64,000 nt of DNA, taken from positions 2,480,001-2,544,000 of the forward strand of contig QYRS01000007.1 in assembly GCA_006503535.1 (NCBI GenBank), given 5' to 3'. Within the stretch, counting starts at the first letter, position 1; the number at the start of each line of letters is the position of its first letter. Shown piece after piece: positions 1 to 9,963 of the stretch. The notes beneath the pieces were generated by a model, which did not search any database, was not told the DNA's origin, and saw only the letters and a program-made list of their open reading frames with translations. A program made the position numbers and the translations under genes. Source of the DNA: Arthrinium phaeospermum. Its lineage: Eukaryota > Ascomycota > Sordariomycetes > Amphisphaeriales > Apiosporaceae.

Positions 1-2
1 AC

Positions 3-410
3 GACCGGCGCGTCGGGCACATCACGAGCCAGGCGCTCGACGCGCTGCGCCTGGACCCCACCCTCGGCGCCCAGCTCCGCCGGCTCCACCTCGTGGACCA
101 GGAGGTCCGCTTCCAGGCCGCGGAGAAGCTGTCCAAGAAGCGGCGGAACCTCGAGATCGTCGAGGGCCGGACCGACGGGGACGGGCCCGGCGCGCGGATG
201 GTGGGGTCCATGATGGGCGGCGGCTCCATCACCACGTGGAAAGGCGGCAAGATGGACGACGGGTTCGGTGGCGGGTTTGGTGGTGGCTTTGGTGGATACA
301 CTCCGCGGGGACGAGGACGAGGACGAGGACGAGGACGGGGCCGGGGGCGAGGTGGCTCACGGGGTCGCGGTGGACAACGCGGGCGAGGCGGGCAGCGCGG
401 ATGGTGGTAG
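3..410 (+). CDS. Leucine-rich-repeat-like protein, C-terminal part with RGG tail (5' end outside window)
   Basis: An open frame runs from the window edge to the TAG at 408–410; the true start lies upstream. The first ~55 residues resemble the last helix/strand unit of a ribonuclease-inhibitor-type LRR protein (LRRLHLVDQEV, then KLSKKRRNLEIVEG). The tail is glycine-rich, then becomes an uninterrupted Arg-Gly run coded by a GACGAG-type triplet repeat, ending RGGQRGWW. RGG/RG tails usually bind RNA or are arginine-methylated, so a nucleic-acid or ribonucleoprotein role is an inference. A clearly related but broken copy of the LRR end lies at 4.5–4.7 kb. That copy lacks the RG tail, so the tail may be a recent addition or a paralogue-specific feature. 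The function of the full protein cannot be judged from this fragment. Confidence 0.7.
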   Translation, partial: DRRVGHITSQALDALRLDPTLGAQLRRLHLVDQEVRFQAAEKLSKKRRNLEIVEGRTDGDGPGARMVGSMMGGGSITTWKGGKMDDGFGGGFGGGFGGYTPRGRGRGRGRGRGRGRGGSRGRGGQRGRGGQRGWW

Positions 411-744
411 AGATTGTCAATATTGAACTGATCGATGGCTGGCACATCGACTCTCCCATCGAAACTGCCGCTGTAGCATGGGGCCATGGTCTGCCATGCC
501 GTACGGGTGACATCTATCTTACTGTGCAGTTTTGTGTCACATCAATAGTACCAGTACGATTTGTGCCAAAATGCCCAGCTCCGCATACTTTTCGCGAGTC
601 TCTGTCTCCAGTCGTCATTTACATAAGTATCCGGATATCGAACCCTCATTCAAGCAAGGGCGCAGTGACTTGGTGACTGATTGCCTCGTTCCCATGGAAA
701 GTAGCAAAGACCCAAAAGAAAGAAGAAAAAAAGGAAAAAAGAAA
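411..744. other. Intergenic, 3' flank
   Basis: There is no coding signal beyond short chance frames. The stretch holds the likely 3' UTR of the LRR/RGG gene and, at its right end, an A-rich tract that is the downstream side of the minus-strand tRNA. Confidence 0.6.
735..740 (-). terminator. RNA polymerase III terminator of tRNA-Ser
   Basis: On the minus strand the tRNA 3' end is followed within a few bases by T-runs (six T at 735–740, more at 725–732), the usual Pol III stop signal. Confidence 0.7.
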
Positions 745-846
745 CGACGCGAGCAGGATTTGAACCTGCGCTCCCGAAGGAAATAGATATCTAGAAATTG
801 AAATTCAATTCGAGTCTATCGCATTAGACCACTCTGCCATCGCGCC
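745..846 (-). tRNA. tRNA-Ser (anticodon CGA), with a 20-nt intron
   Basis: The minus strand folds as a class II tRNA. The acceptor stem GGCGCGA pairs with TCGCGTC (one G·U). The A-box region is GGCAGAGTGG, a short variable arm (TTTCCTTCGGGAG) is present, and the T-arm is GCAGG TTCAAAT CCTGC. The discriminator base is G, as in serine tRNAs. The anticodon stem ATAGA/TCTAT closes perfectly once a 20-nt intron (789–808) is removed after position 37. The loop then reads CTCGAAA, giving anticodon CGA (810–812), which decodes UCG. Intron-bearing tRNA-Ser(CGA) is normal in fungi. All arms look intact, and a Pol III terminator follows directly. Confidence 0.93.
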
Positions 847-1445
847 CTTCATGGTCATCTCAGCGTGGGATAAAAGATGCCTGCTAATTCGAATTCATAT
901 TGAGGTGGGTACCGAGAAGCTTATGGAAGTTGTCGACCGATATGAAACAGAAACACTACTGTGGCAAGGTAGAAAGAGCGTTCTCTGCGATGCATCAGGC
1001 GTCCTGGCGGGTACATGAACAGCGATATGACCCGGCCATGAAGCAAGGGTATTAGTAGATCCGCTTGATATTAGGGGTTTCATTAGAGTATAAAAAAGGT
1101 AATCGAGGGGAGCAGCAATAAGTTTGGTCATGTTACTGGCGAGGGCTATATCTTTCGGATTACTACATAAAATAGCTGTCTGATGCATAGCTAGCCCGTT
1201 GACACTGATGATACATACCAGAAAACATAACATATGGGTTGTTGTCTACTAGAGGCTTTCTCTGCGTTCTCGTGGAAACGAGAAGACGCCTCGGAATTCA
1301 TTGCTTAGGGGTCTCTCGAGGAGACAGATCTGTGGCACAAACTCCTAGGTCAGCGAAACAAAGTTTGTCTGGTGCCCGTGGCTTACGCCTGGCAACCAAG
1401 ACGGGAGACGCGCAGGACAAGTGACAGACGCATCGGTGTCAAGAT
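847..1445. other. Intergenic region
   Basis: No convincing gene or RNA is seen. A minus-strand open frame at 895–1233 has no recognisable domain and no supporting splice context, and I treat it as chance. Confidence 0.55.
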
Positions 1446-2543
1446 TTACTCATCAGGATAGTCGTCCGTCAGCTCGGAGAGCCGAGCGACGTTGCCGACT
1501 CCCAGCGAGAGTAGCTTGCCCGGGGTCTGTCTCTTGTAACGGTCCTTAAGGACCTCGAGGACATCATTCGCGGAAGTGGGGTATCCGAGATGGAACCATG
1601 TAGTCCAGTGGACCGTCATCGTTCCGTCCGGGGCGGTCGACAGACCGGCCTGCCAGTCTACTCCGCAGTAGCTGCAACCGTGGACCGGGCCAACCACAAG
1701 CGTCGCAGAGCGACGGTGATCCTCGCCCAGCATCACGGTCTCGACCGTGTCGTGCGGGGACGGCAGACCGGTGCGGAACCGCGTGACGATCGCGGCCGTG
1801 AGGTCCTCCTGCTGGATGGCGTCATAGTCCACGATCTTGGTGTTGGCATTGCACGGGCAACAATACTCTACCTGCGAACCCGCCCGGTCGTCGAAGAAGG
1901 AATACGAGACGCGGTGGCGGACAAATAGTCCACCAATAATGCGCCAAACCGCATTCCATTCTTGCAGGCAGGAGGACGAAGCGCCCTCGCGCAAAGTCTT
2001 GCACGAGTCCAATTTGGCCTCTTCACGCAGGGCTGCGGTATCGCGGCCCCGCTGCGAATGGTAGAAAAGGGCGTACATAACTAGGGGGTGCCAGGAGGAT
2101 GGCCGCCAGTAGAGGGACGCGTTGCGTGTGCCTCCTCCCTCGTGGGCAAGGCGACTGACGTCCTGGCAGGCGAAGCCCTTGCACTCCGGATCGATTGCGA
2201 CCGTCGGGGCGTGTACATTGCAGCACCAGTTGCAAGCAATGTAGCCGTACGTCTCGGGGACGCACGACTCAGCCGTCAAGACCTGGTGCCATTGCATTGT
2301 GCCGGCCGAGGTCAGCAAACCGCGGATATGCAGGGGAGGGTCCTGCCAGACCCAGCCGTTCATGACGGGGCGAACCACGGCACGAAGCTCCTGGTTCACC
2401 TCGGACAAGCTTGCCTGGTCGGCCAGCGAGAGCCGGCCAACAATCAGGAAGAGCACCTCACGAGGGCCACTGCACATTCGATGCACAATGGTGCGGCCAG
2501 CGGCACCGCCGCCGGCATACAGGACAACTTCGTTCGAAGCCAT
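1446..2543 (-). CDS. F-box-like cysteine-rich protein, intronless (365 aa)
   Basis: A single uninterrupted frame starts at ATG 2543. Residues ~26–55 (PREVLFLIVGRLSLADQ) have the hydrophobic spacing of a fungal F-box-like helix pair, which would link substrates to an SCF ubiquitin ligase through Skp1. No WD40, kelch or LRR substrate-binding repeats are seen. Three cysteine pairs are spaced along the rest of the protein (CNWCC at 104–108, CCPC at 228–231, CSYC at 290–293), suggesting metal or disulfide sites, which is inference. The large number of such orphan F-box-like proteins in filamentous fungi fits this reading. The F-box is weak, so 'hypothetical protein' is the safe alternative. Confidence 0.7.
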   Translation of the reverse strand: MASNEVVLYAGGGAAGRTIVHRMCSGPREVLFLIVGRLSLADQASLSEVNQELRAVVRPVMNGWVWQDPPLHIRGLLTSAGTMQWHQVLTAESCVPETYGYIACNWCCNVHAPTVAIDPECKGFACQDVSRLAHEGGGTRNASLYWRPSSWHPLVMYALFYHSQRGRDTAALREEAKLDSCKTLREGASSSCLQEWNAVWRIIGGLFVRHRVSYSFFDDRAGSQVEYCCPCNANTKIVDYDAIQQEDLTAAIVTRFRTGLPSPHDTVETVMLGEDHRRSATLVVGPVHGCSYCGVDWQAGLSTAPDGTMTVHWTTWFHLGYPTSANDVLEVLKDRYKRQTPGKLLSLGVGNVARLSELTDDYPDE

Positions 2544-3462
2544 GATTTGTGAATTTCACCAGGATGGTGGATTCAGATCCTGTGTCTCAAAAGTAAGCGA
2601 TGAAAGTAGTAAACAAGGAAGAATACGTGTGATCAGAGGAAGTAGATCGGTGTGAGGAGGAAATGAAATCGCCATCAATCTTGGGGCAAGGCGTATATCA
2701 TCTTATACCTCCGTAGGAACAATGCTGTCCATAACACCACAAAACAAAAACATGGCCTTGTTAGGGCTCACCACGGCGGTTATTGTCATCTCTCTTTGAA
2801 AGAGAAAGTGGAACCTTCGCTCTTTTTCAAAAGCCCATTTCGCTATTGACTTGTTTAATATGCCTATTGGTCAGTCCATTCATATATTCAGGGTTCATAA
2901 ACATCATCCCTGTTGAGCGTACCAGTTTGTAAGGTCACTGCACGAGACGATTAGATGCGTAACGCGATATTTCTACTGTATGTACTAGAAATCCTTAGTA
3001 CCGCTTCTAGCTCCCGCACTGCGGTATTCACTGTACTTATAATGCTCCATTGGGGAAGGTTTGCGCCATCGGGGGACACATTACTGTACTTACGGAGGTA
3101 GCAGTAGGAATGAAAAAATACTACGGCGCAGACTCGCATCTTCTGACAATATTCCGCATAGTGGAAAAGGTATTCCGGTACCGAGGGTGGTGGGCAGTTC
3201 TAGCAGATGCAGTAAGTGACCTAATTGTTATTTTCTCCTGTCAGCCGAGCTTCTGTCTGTGCAAAAATAACGGACTTCACTCGTCCATGCGGGTACACCA
3301 AGTTAACTTTGCAACGAAACCCATGGTGACGTGACGCAAATCTGTCTGTGCATAAACGAGCTAAGAGCATTTGTTCTCTTACATACCTAAGACATTTATC
3401 ATTCTGTCAATTCAACCGTTCACAGATCATATTCTTTCCAAAGTGACTCATTTCTAGTCCCT
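2544..3462. other. Intergenic, AT-rich
   Basis: No gene is recognised. The region would contain the promoter of the F-box-like gene and 5' sequence of the next gene. A short perfect hairpin (TCTCTTT-G-AAAGAGA, 2791–2805) is present; its meaning is unknown. Confidence 0.5.
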
Positions 3463-4107
3463 TTGTTGACATCAAGTATGCTCGGAAGATTTGCTCATGC
3501 TACCCTCGGGCAACGGCATAGAGCGCCGAAACGGCCCAGAATCCGTGGACCTCACGACGACAACGAGGACGGCAGGGAAAAGAAGAAACCGAAATTGTCT
3601 GAGATCCTAGGAGAGGATGAGAAGAGGAAGGAAGAAGCCATTCGGAAACAGCCTCTGCCGCCTTTAGACTTCCCAAAATCGAGGCAGATCGTATGGGGTT
3701 GTACCGGCGATTGGCACGAGGCAAGGGAAGGATCGTTTGGATGGCAAACGCGCTTACGCATTGGCATCAAGGGCATCGTCTTTGGCATTGATTTCGACCT
3801 TACAGAGTAAGTAGAATTCTTGATCCAAAGACGGGGTTGGCTTGCTTCTTGGAGGCTACCTGCAGTGTAGTTCAGTACCTCGGGGACAAATTGGAATAGT
3901 GCAGTAGCTAACACTCTCAGCACCCACTTGGAGGCCCTTGCCAAAGCCCCCGCCGAGTTCCGCGCCGAGGTCATCGGCATCGCGTGCAGAACCCGCCGGA
4001 TCAGCGACGAGGAGCAGCGCAGCGACCGCAAGGGCCCCGCCCTCTCAGGCGGCTGCACAACCGCCGGCTGCGATGCCCCGAAGCTTGCTAGGCAAGCTCA
4101 CCCATAG
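3463..4107 (+). CDS. Hypothetical basic protein, two exons (possible remnant of an LRR gene)
   Basis: Exons 3463–3806 and 3921–4107 join across a 114-nt intron (GTAAGT…CTCAG) and keep phase, giving about 176 residues. The N-terminus is very basic with nuclear-localisation-like clusters (KRPRIR, KKKPK). A tryptophan-containing middle segment (IVWGCTGDWHEA…FGWQTRLRIG) looks folded. The end (HLEALAKAPAEFRAEVIGIAC) resembles the start of an LRR/RNI region. About 280 bases further on an LRR block begins, and it is clearly broken. The frame may therefore be the 5' part of one decayed LRR gene cut short at 4107, or an intact small gene. No known family was recognised. Confidence 0.45.
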
Positions 4108-4216
4108 CTACAGCCCTAAATACAGCTATGGAGAGACCTCATAGGTAGAGGTAGCAAACAATTCTTCCACCACCAGCACCGGTACAGTCCACTGGTGGAA
4201 CAACCAACTTTCAGTG

Positions 4217-4290
4217 GCATGATGGCTCAATGGTAAAACGAGAATTGTGGCCTTATCTCCCGGCGGTCTCGGGTTCGAGTCTTGTACTTA
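4217..4290 (+). pseudogene. tRNA-like relic (A and B box present, stems decayed)
   Basis: A good A box (TGGCTCAATGG, 4223–4233) is followed ~39 nt later by a good B box (GGTTCGAGTC, 4272–4281), with tRNA-like spacing. The acceptor stem has two or three mismatches and the T-stem pairs only weakly, so a working tRNA is unlikely. It could be a degenerate tRNA or the head of a tRNA-derived SINE. It sits between two parts of a broken LRR gene, so an insertion that helped break that gene is possible but unproven. Confidence 0.4.
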
Positions 4291-4385
4291 ACAACCCTTG
4301 AGGCCAAAGGGGACGGTTCTCCCAGGTCAGGAACGGTGGGGGTTCCTGTGGATAATTTTTATTTCTTTGGTTTGTTGTTTTCGCG

Positions 4386-4779
4386 TCTGCCGTCGTCGCG
4401 CTCGCCCGCGCCTACCCCCAGCTGCAGAACCTGGAGATCGCGGGGTTTTCGGCCCTGGACGACGAGGACTTCATGGACACCCTCCACGCCTGTTCCAAGC
4501 TGCGCCAGCTGTGCATCACGGGGACCCGCCGTCGGGCGCGTGCTGAGCCGGCTGTGGCTCCTGGACCAGGACGTCACGCAGGAGGAGTGCCATCGATTCA
4601 AGGCCTTCCGGAAGTTGTCGAAGGCCAGGCCCCACCTCGATGTCGTTGAGGGGGTGATGGCCAAGATGCCCGCCAAAACACCCGAGGTGACTGCTGAGCC
4701 CGATGAGACCACTGAGCCTGTGATTACCAAGGAGCCCAAGGCAAGAAAACGTCATGGTATCACCTTGGTACCCGTGTGA
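4386..4779 (+). pseudogene. Decayed LRR gene fragment related to the gene at the left window edge
   Basis: From 4386 to about 4527 one frame encodes an LRR-type unit (AYPQLQNLEIAGFSALDDED, then CSKLRQLCITGT). The pattern then stops and resumes in another frame from about 4528 (RLWLLDQDVTQEE, then KLSKARPHLDVVEG), ending at the TGA of 4777–4779. The second part aligns by eye with the left-edge protein (RRLHLVDQEV, then KLSKKRRNLEIVEG). The change of frame plus the apparent loss of at least one repeat point to a deletion with frameshift. The 3' end lacks the RGG tail and carries a Thr/Glu/Pro-rich tail instead. No intron with proper signals rescues the frame. Confidence 0.6.
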
Positions 4780-4803
4780 TCCCCAGGAGAGAACGGGGTT
4801 AGA

Positions 4804-5351
4804 ATGGAATACGCCTCCTCGTGGGACGGCGGGTCCTCCTCCCGCTCCACCAACCCGGTCATGACACCCCCTGGCCGCCCCGCCGGCGCGAGCACGTCGA
4901 CGGCCGCATGGCGCAGTGGCGGGCCGGCGTCGAAGCCTCCATTCTCCAGGGCGAGGCGCGCCGCTGCCGCCACTCCCCCGCAATGTTCGGCGAGGGCGAG
5001 TGGGAAGAGTGGGCGCGGGCCTAGTACGGCTGGGACACGGACGACTGCAACAACCATGGACGCCGGGGCAGCCAGTCGGGGGGCGACACCGACTCGAGCG
5101 GGGAGGCCTGGTATGCTGCCGAGCCCGGGTTCGACTACACGGAAACTACCCCGAGAGACAGCGAGAGCGACGAGAAGGAGATTCTCCCGAGCCGGAAGCG
5201 GCGAAGGAGGAATACTAGCTTTTCCCCTTCGCTTGATTGCCGCTCATATGTTTCTGCCGGGGAGCCTTGGTATGGATCGAAAAAAAGATGCTTATTGAAC
5301 ATCACCAGTCAGTCGCTCGGAGGGCTTCGTCGATTGATGTCATGTATATAG
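4804..5351 (+). pseudogene. Broken reading frame with acidic tail and basic C-terminal cluster
   Basis: Coding-like sequence (GC-rich, few stops) begins in one frame near 4804 (SSWDGGSSSRSTNP) and continues in a second frame after about 4870 (EHVDGRMAQWRAGVEA, then FGEGEWEEWARA). It meets a TAG at 5022–5024. The same frame then goes on with similar composition (YGWDTDDCNNHGRRG, an acidic Ser/Asp/Glu segment, and the basic cluster SRKRRRN) to a stop at 5349–5351. One shift and one internal stop suggest a dead gene. The family is not recognised. It may belong with the neighbouring LRR relic, or be an independent gene. Confidence 0.45.
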
Positions 5352-5515
5352 CTTTATGGTTTTACTTTCATTATTAGGATTTGGCTTCTGAATATTATTA
5401 AATCCTTCAACCAACTATTACTTTTCTCTATCCCTTTTCCAGTTTAATACCAGAAATCAACCAAATGGGGGCTCTTCAATCCACAAGTAAGATGAACTGT
5501 TGTGTATGTTGCTAC

Positions 5516-6294
5516 TCAGTGGAAGCACCCGCCGAAGCACTTCCCCGTCGCGGCCAGCCCGTACAGCATGATGGTGCCGACACCGGTGAGCCAGGACCCG
5601 ACCCAGGCGGCCACGGTGTTGACAGAGCCGATCTCGCAGAGGCCGCAGCACCCGGCCTGCTTGTCCGACTCGTACTGCTCCTTCTCGCGCCGGCCCTGCG
5701 GCGACAGCGAGATGCGGTCCTTGTAGAAGGCGACCTGGCCCTTGTACGGGTCGGCCTGGTGCTGCCGGCAGGGTTTGGGGTGGTGGTCGTACTCTACAGG
5801 GTCCGGTGTTAGCATAAGCGCTACTTGAAGTAATTGGTTGGTTGGGTAAGCTTGGTGGTGCTTGGTGGCTAGAGCATACCTGGTGGGGGAGCGGATTGGG
5901 GTCTTTGGTCTAACACCACCGAATCCAAACTCCAGCAGGGCGAGTTCTCATATCCGGTCGAGTACCAGCTATTTCGCCCGTAGGGATTCCTTACGGGAGG
6001 CCGAGCAGACGGGGGTTGCAGCCGGTTTGGGTCGAGCTGCTGCTGCCGCTTCTGCTCTGACCTTCGGAGCAGGCTCAGGCGGGTTTTCAGCCCAGACGGC
6101 AGCCGCGACGTGTTTCGCGGCGGACCTTCGTCGGACGAGCTGACAGAAGTGGCTGAGACATTCCTCATGTGCCGTGTGTAGGAGTGCTGCTGCCCATATT
6201 GCGGCCGGTCGGGGGTGCGTCCGCGACCGGGCGAGGATTTGGACCGGCGGGAATCGCTACGGCGGCCAGTGTGCAACGTTGAATCAATTGACAT
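5516..6294 (-). CDS. Small hypothetical protein with C-terminal membrane/Cys-rich segment, two exons
   Basis: Exon 1 is 5880–6294 and exon 2 is 5516–5793, joined across an 86-nt intron (GTATGC … GCTAAC … TGTAG) in phase, giving about 230 residues. The first two thirds are polar and Ser/Arg/Pro-rich (many SR and RR pairs), probably disordered. The end carries CCGLCE, a hydrophobic stretch of roughly 20 residues (WVGSWLTGVGTIMLYGLAA), and a terminal GKCFGGCFH. The cysteines beside a membrane-like segment suggest a tail-anchored or lipid-modified protein, which is inference. No known family was recognised. The textbook splice signals and the codon-like composition support a real gene. Confidence 0.6.
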
Positions 6295-7731
6295 ATAAGT
6301 TGATGAACGAGGGGTTTGATATTGCGTGGTTCTCGACTCCGATTGGGTAGGTCATATGAGTAGGTATATACCTGTATGCATACCGAAAACTTTTCCATGC
6401 ACGAGACATGGGCATCCTGCTTTATATCTACAGCTCCCAAGAAAAAGACTTCATTCACGTTGCACCCGATGCACGTCGTACCTGTTGGTGGCAGGTGGTG
6501 CGAGGTGGGATGCAGCCCCACCGAAGACTCTAGCAGGCCCCATGACGATTGGCCCTGCCAGGTTTGCAGGTCCCTCAATCCCGCGATGCGCACTCCACGA
6601 CCCCGAATCAGGGACGAATCTCTGGCGAACCAAGGCCGGGTTAGGTAACGGATCTCCCGGGTTATGGAGAACCAACCACGCGTCACCGTGCTCAGCCATC
6701 CCAATTGATGCAATTGCTTGCCATTCTGTTACCTAACCGGCGATCCGAATACTCGGCCAGCACGGCTGCTTATGGTACGACACAAGAGCTCCAAAAGGGT
6801 CTAGAAGCATTGGCGGGGGCGTTTCCAGGCCTTTTAGCGATTCCCGGGAATTCCTGCCAGCCTGCAGCCCCTGCGGCTAACTGTGGGGGAGACCACCCAC
6901 GGCTGATCTCACGCACCAAACAGCCGACCGAGATAGGGCTTTTTTCATAACGATCATCGCATTGCGAACGCGGCCTGATATGTCAATCCCCCTGTCAATC
7001 ATTCGTCTAAGACCTCGTGCTCTTTGCTGGAGGCCCTTGCATTCAGTCATGAGCCCTATCTCCCCTCTGTAATTCAGTGAATACGATGTTTTGGCAACTG
7101 GAACCTCCACGTCAACTAATGCGCACACTCGCTTACAAAATTTCAGGCCCGTCGTCCAAGTTGGTCGCAACTCGCAATGGGTCTTCAACAACCTCATTTC
7201 AATGCGCTGATCGTCTGATTGAACACACCACGAATCCAATGCTATTCTATTAGTTGGTCATCCCACTCTTGATATCATCGGAACCTGTCTCAAAGCGAGC
7301 GATATGATACTATCACAACCTTGATGAGTGGGTGAGGCCGTACTTGTTGTAGGCACTGCGCCATTTAGTGGAATTATCAAGAGGACCTGAAGAAGGAAAC
7401 AGAGTGTCAGAGGGTCACAGCCCGTTGAGCGCACTTGTCAACAAACATTTCCGCCTTTCGGTTTTCAGCTTTCAGCTCGATGGATCCAAAAGTTGCCTGT
7501 CGCTGTGTACAATCCGACGGGATTCCCCCGCCTTTAAGGGTGCCACTTCACCCAGACGATCGCCTTCCAAAGATCTGTCCAGTTGCGAATTCAATCAACA
7601 TTAACGACTGGAAAGCCCCCCACTACCAAGATCAACTTGCTCTCAGTCCCATTTGATGCTATACAACTGGCTGTATTTCCGGTCTTGATGTTGAAACAAC
7701 ACACAGATCCGTACAAAGTGGGTCTTCATCC
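6295..7731. other. Intergenic region (1.4 kb)
   Basis: Several short overlapping frames exist on both strands, but none shows a domain or usable splice structure. The right part is the promoter of the HET-domain gene at 7732. Confidence 0.5.
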
Positions 7732-9678
7732 ATGGCTAACTTGTCGTCCCTGCTGCGCACTGGCCAGGAGTTGTTGGGCTTCGATCAAGCAATTGCTCCC
7801 GATGTTGGAGGGGATATTATATATAAGCCTTTGGATCCAGATGCGTCGGAAGTGAGATTCCTACATGTGCTACCAGGCCGGTTTGACGAGGCAATCCACT
7901 GCAATCTGCAAGCTTGTTCCTTGGACTCTGCTCCAGCCTACGAAGCACTGTCCTACGTTTGGGGAAATGCTTCCGTGACAAAGCCCGTCTATGTGGACGG
8001 CCACCTGTTCAAGGCCACCACCAACCTGGAGACCGCCCTCAGGCACCTGCGTCACCGCCGGCGCCCGCGGCTTCTTTGGGTGGATGCCATCTGCATCAAT
8101 CAGGTCGACAATGCGGAGAAGAACTACCAAGTGCCGTTGATGGGACGGATCTACTCGGAGTGCTCTCAGACCGTCGCCTGGCTCGGCCTGCCGACGCCCG
8201 AGATGATGCCGGTCATCGCGCTGATGAGCCCTTATCTCTCTGTGCGGTACTGGCGTCAGAAGCTCCGGCAGATATACCTGGACATCATGGCCTATACCTC
8301 TGCCGACAACAGAATGAGGAGAAACATATTCTATCGAAAGTTGGGACTTGCTACCATCCTGGTTTCCCAGTTTCCTTACTGGTCCCGTATCTGGACGTAC
8401 CAGGAATTTTGGTTGCCCAAAAAGGTAACCTTCGTGTGTGGAAACATGTCATTCGAACCTCTTCTTCGCTCAACCAGACGCGATGCCCAAATGATCATTC
8501 GAAATGCCTATTCCGTCCCCGGTCGCCTGCGCAACGTCAAGGCGAGCCTGTCGGAGGAGTGGAACCGACTAGAGAAGGCCATGGAAAAGCACAATCTAGA
8601 GCACGGCCTGCAGTACGGCTTCATGCTCGAACTGTACGGCGCGGCACCCCCGACCCCAGGAATGGCTTTCGCGTTGTTGTTATTGAACACCACGGGCCGC
8701 CAATGTACCAATCTCCGGGACCGGGTCTACGGGCTGTATGCGTTCAGCCGCCGCCTGCAGGAGGTGTATCCCGTGGACTATGGCAAGGCCCCCTCGGTCG
8801 TGATGCACGAAACCACGGCGGCGGGCATTCAGGAGACGGGCATGGTCCTGTTTACGGGCTTCTCCCTGCACAGCGGGCCGCCGCCTTCTGCGGGTGCACC
8901 CCCGGTTCCGTCGTGGGTCCTGGACTTCAACCAACCCTTCACATTCCCTACGAAGATCCCCATGTTGTTCGTGCCTGAGGTCGCTGCGGAGCCCGGTAAT
9001 AATGCCTGTCCTGAACCTAGGGCATCCATCCCACGCCGTTCCACGCTCCGTTTCCCGGCCCATACGATGGGGACCTGCTCAAGCCCCCTACAACTCAGCC
9101 ATGACCACACCATCCTGGCAAGACAGCTTTCGCAGCTTTTAGAGCATACAGATGAGCTTCACATGCGCCACCGGGTGGCCTTGTCTTCGTTTCTCGACGT
9201 TGACAAAGTGACACGCAACCCGTTGATGCTGCAAGATATGCTGCGACACTTTTCGCAGCCACGACCACATAACCAATACCTGGGGCGAGAATGGGGAATA
9301 ACGCCCACATCCTTTGAGAAGTTGGTCTTGAGGCCGCTGGTGGGCAAGTCGTTGGCTCTGTTTTATGCCGCGGAGGCTTTGCCCGGTTCAGACCAGGGGG
9401 CGTCGGGCAAAGTTTGCATCATATCGGGAAGTGCCTCCGTGGGCGACTTGCTGGTCCTGCCCGCGTGCGATGGGCCAGTCATAGCACTGAGACGGGAACC
9501 GCCCCCGAACGAGGAGGTTCCGGGACCGGATCCTCCTGCGGCGACGTTCTACTCCATGGTTGGGGTGGTATGGGTCGAAGGCATGTCGGGCACGAAGGAA
9601 GAGGATATGACTGATGATGGGAAACGCCTGGTGGCGGCCACTCGTTTAACGAAGCACGCCGACTTGCTTATACACTGA
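7732..9678 (+). CDS. Heterokaryon-incompatibility (HET) domain protein, intronless (648 aa)
   Basis: The HET domain covers roughly residues 69–230 and shows the classic blocks: YEALSYVWG (70–78), then LLWVDAICINQ (114–124), then RIYSECSQTVAWLG. HET domains act in fungal self/non-self recognition and trigger programmed cell death, and they are related in fold to TIR domains. After the domain come a block with RDRVYGLYAF, typical of this HET subfamily, and a long C-terminal half without known domain. The length fits stand-alone HET proteins (600–750 aa). The frame starts at the first ATG, 39 codons before the domain is clearly recognisable. Its partner gene, if any, is not obvious. The next gene is a convergent transcription factor. 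Confidence 0.92.
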   Translation: MANLSSLLRTGQELLGFDQAIAPDVGGDIIYKPLDPDASEVRFLHVLPGRFDEAIHCNLQACSLDSAPAYEALSYVWGNASVTKPVYVDGHLFKATTNLETALRHLRHRRRPRLLWVDAICINQVDNAEKNYQVPLMGRIYSECSQTVAWLGLPTPEMMPVIALMSPYLSVRYWRQKLRQIYLDIMAYTSADNRMRRNIFYRKLGLATILVSQFPYWSRIWTYQEFWLPKKVTFVCGNMSFEPLLRSTRRDAQMIIRNAYSVPGRLRNVKASLSEEWNRLEKAMEKHNLEHGLQYGFMLELYGAAPPTPGMAFALLLLNTTGRQCTNLRDRVYGLYAFSRRLQEVYPVDYGKAPSVVMHETTAAGIQETGMVLFTGFSLHSGPPPSAGAPPVPSWVLDFNQPFTFPTKIPMLFVPEVAAEPGNNACPEPRASIPRRSTLRFPAHTMGTCSSPLQLSHDHTILARQLSQLLEHTDELHMRHRVALSSFLDVDKVTRNPLMLQDMLRHFSQPRPHNQYLGREWGITPTSFEKLVLRPLVGKSLALFYAAEALPGSDQGASGKVCIISGSASVGDLLVLPACDGPVIALRREPPPNEEVPGPDPPAATFYSMVGVVWVEGMSGTKEEDMTDDGKRLVAATRLTKHADLLIH

Positions 9679-9963
9679 GCAGGTTCAACCGCCCTCATGT
9701 ACATTTCCCGGAACAGAAAAGCGACATGCAATCGCTAAGCTCCCCCAGAGCGATATTGATCCCATGGTACATGAGTGTATTGAAGACTTTTGAGATATTT
9801 CCCTTACCTGTTTGTCGTATTACATACAGATCCCTCCATTCTGGACGCCCGTTAACTCCTTTCGCATCCCAAACACACAGACCACCCCCTCACCAAAGGA
9901 CGGTATTTATTGTACACTACCAACTCCTTCTAAAGCGGTTCTCATCCAATAGTACCATGGAAT
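9679..9963. other. Convergent 3' intergenic spacer
   Basis: This short spacer lies between the HET gene and the converging transcription factor; nothing else is seen. Confidence 0.5.
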
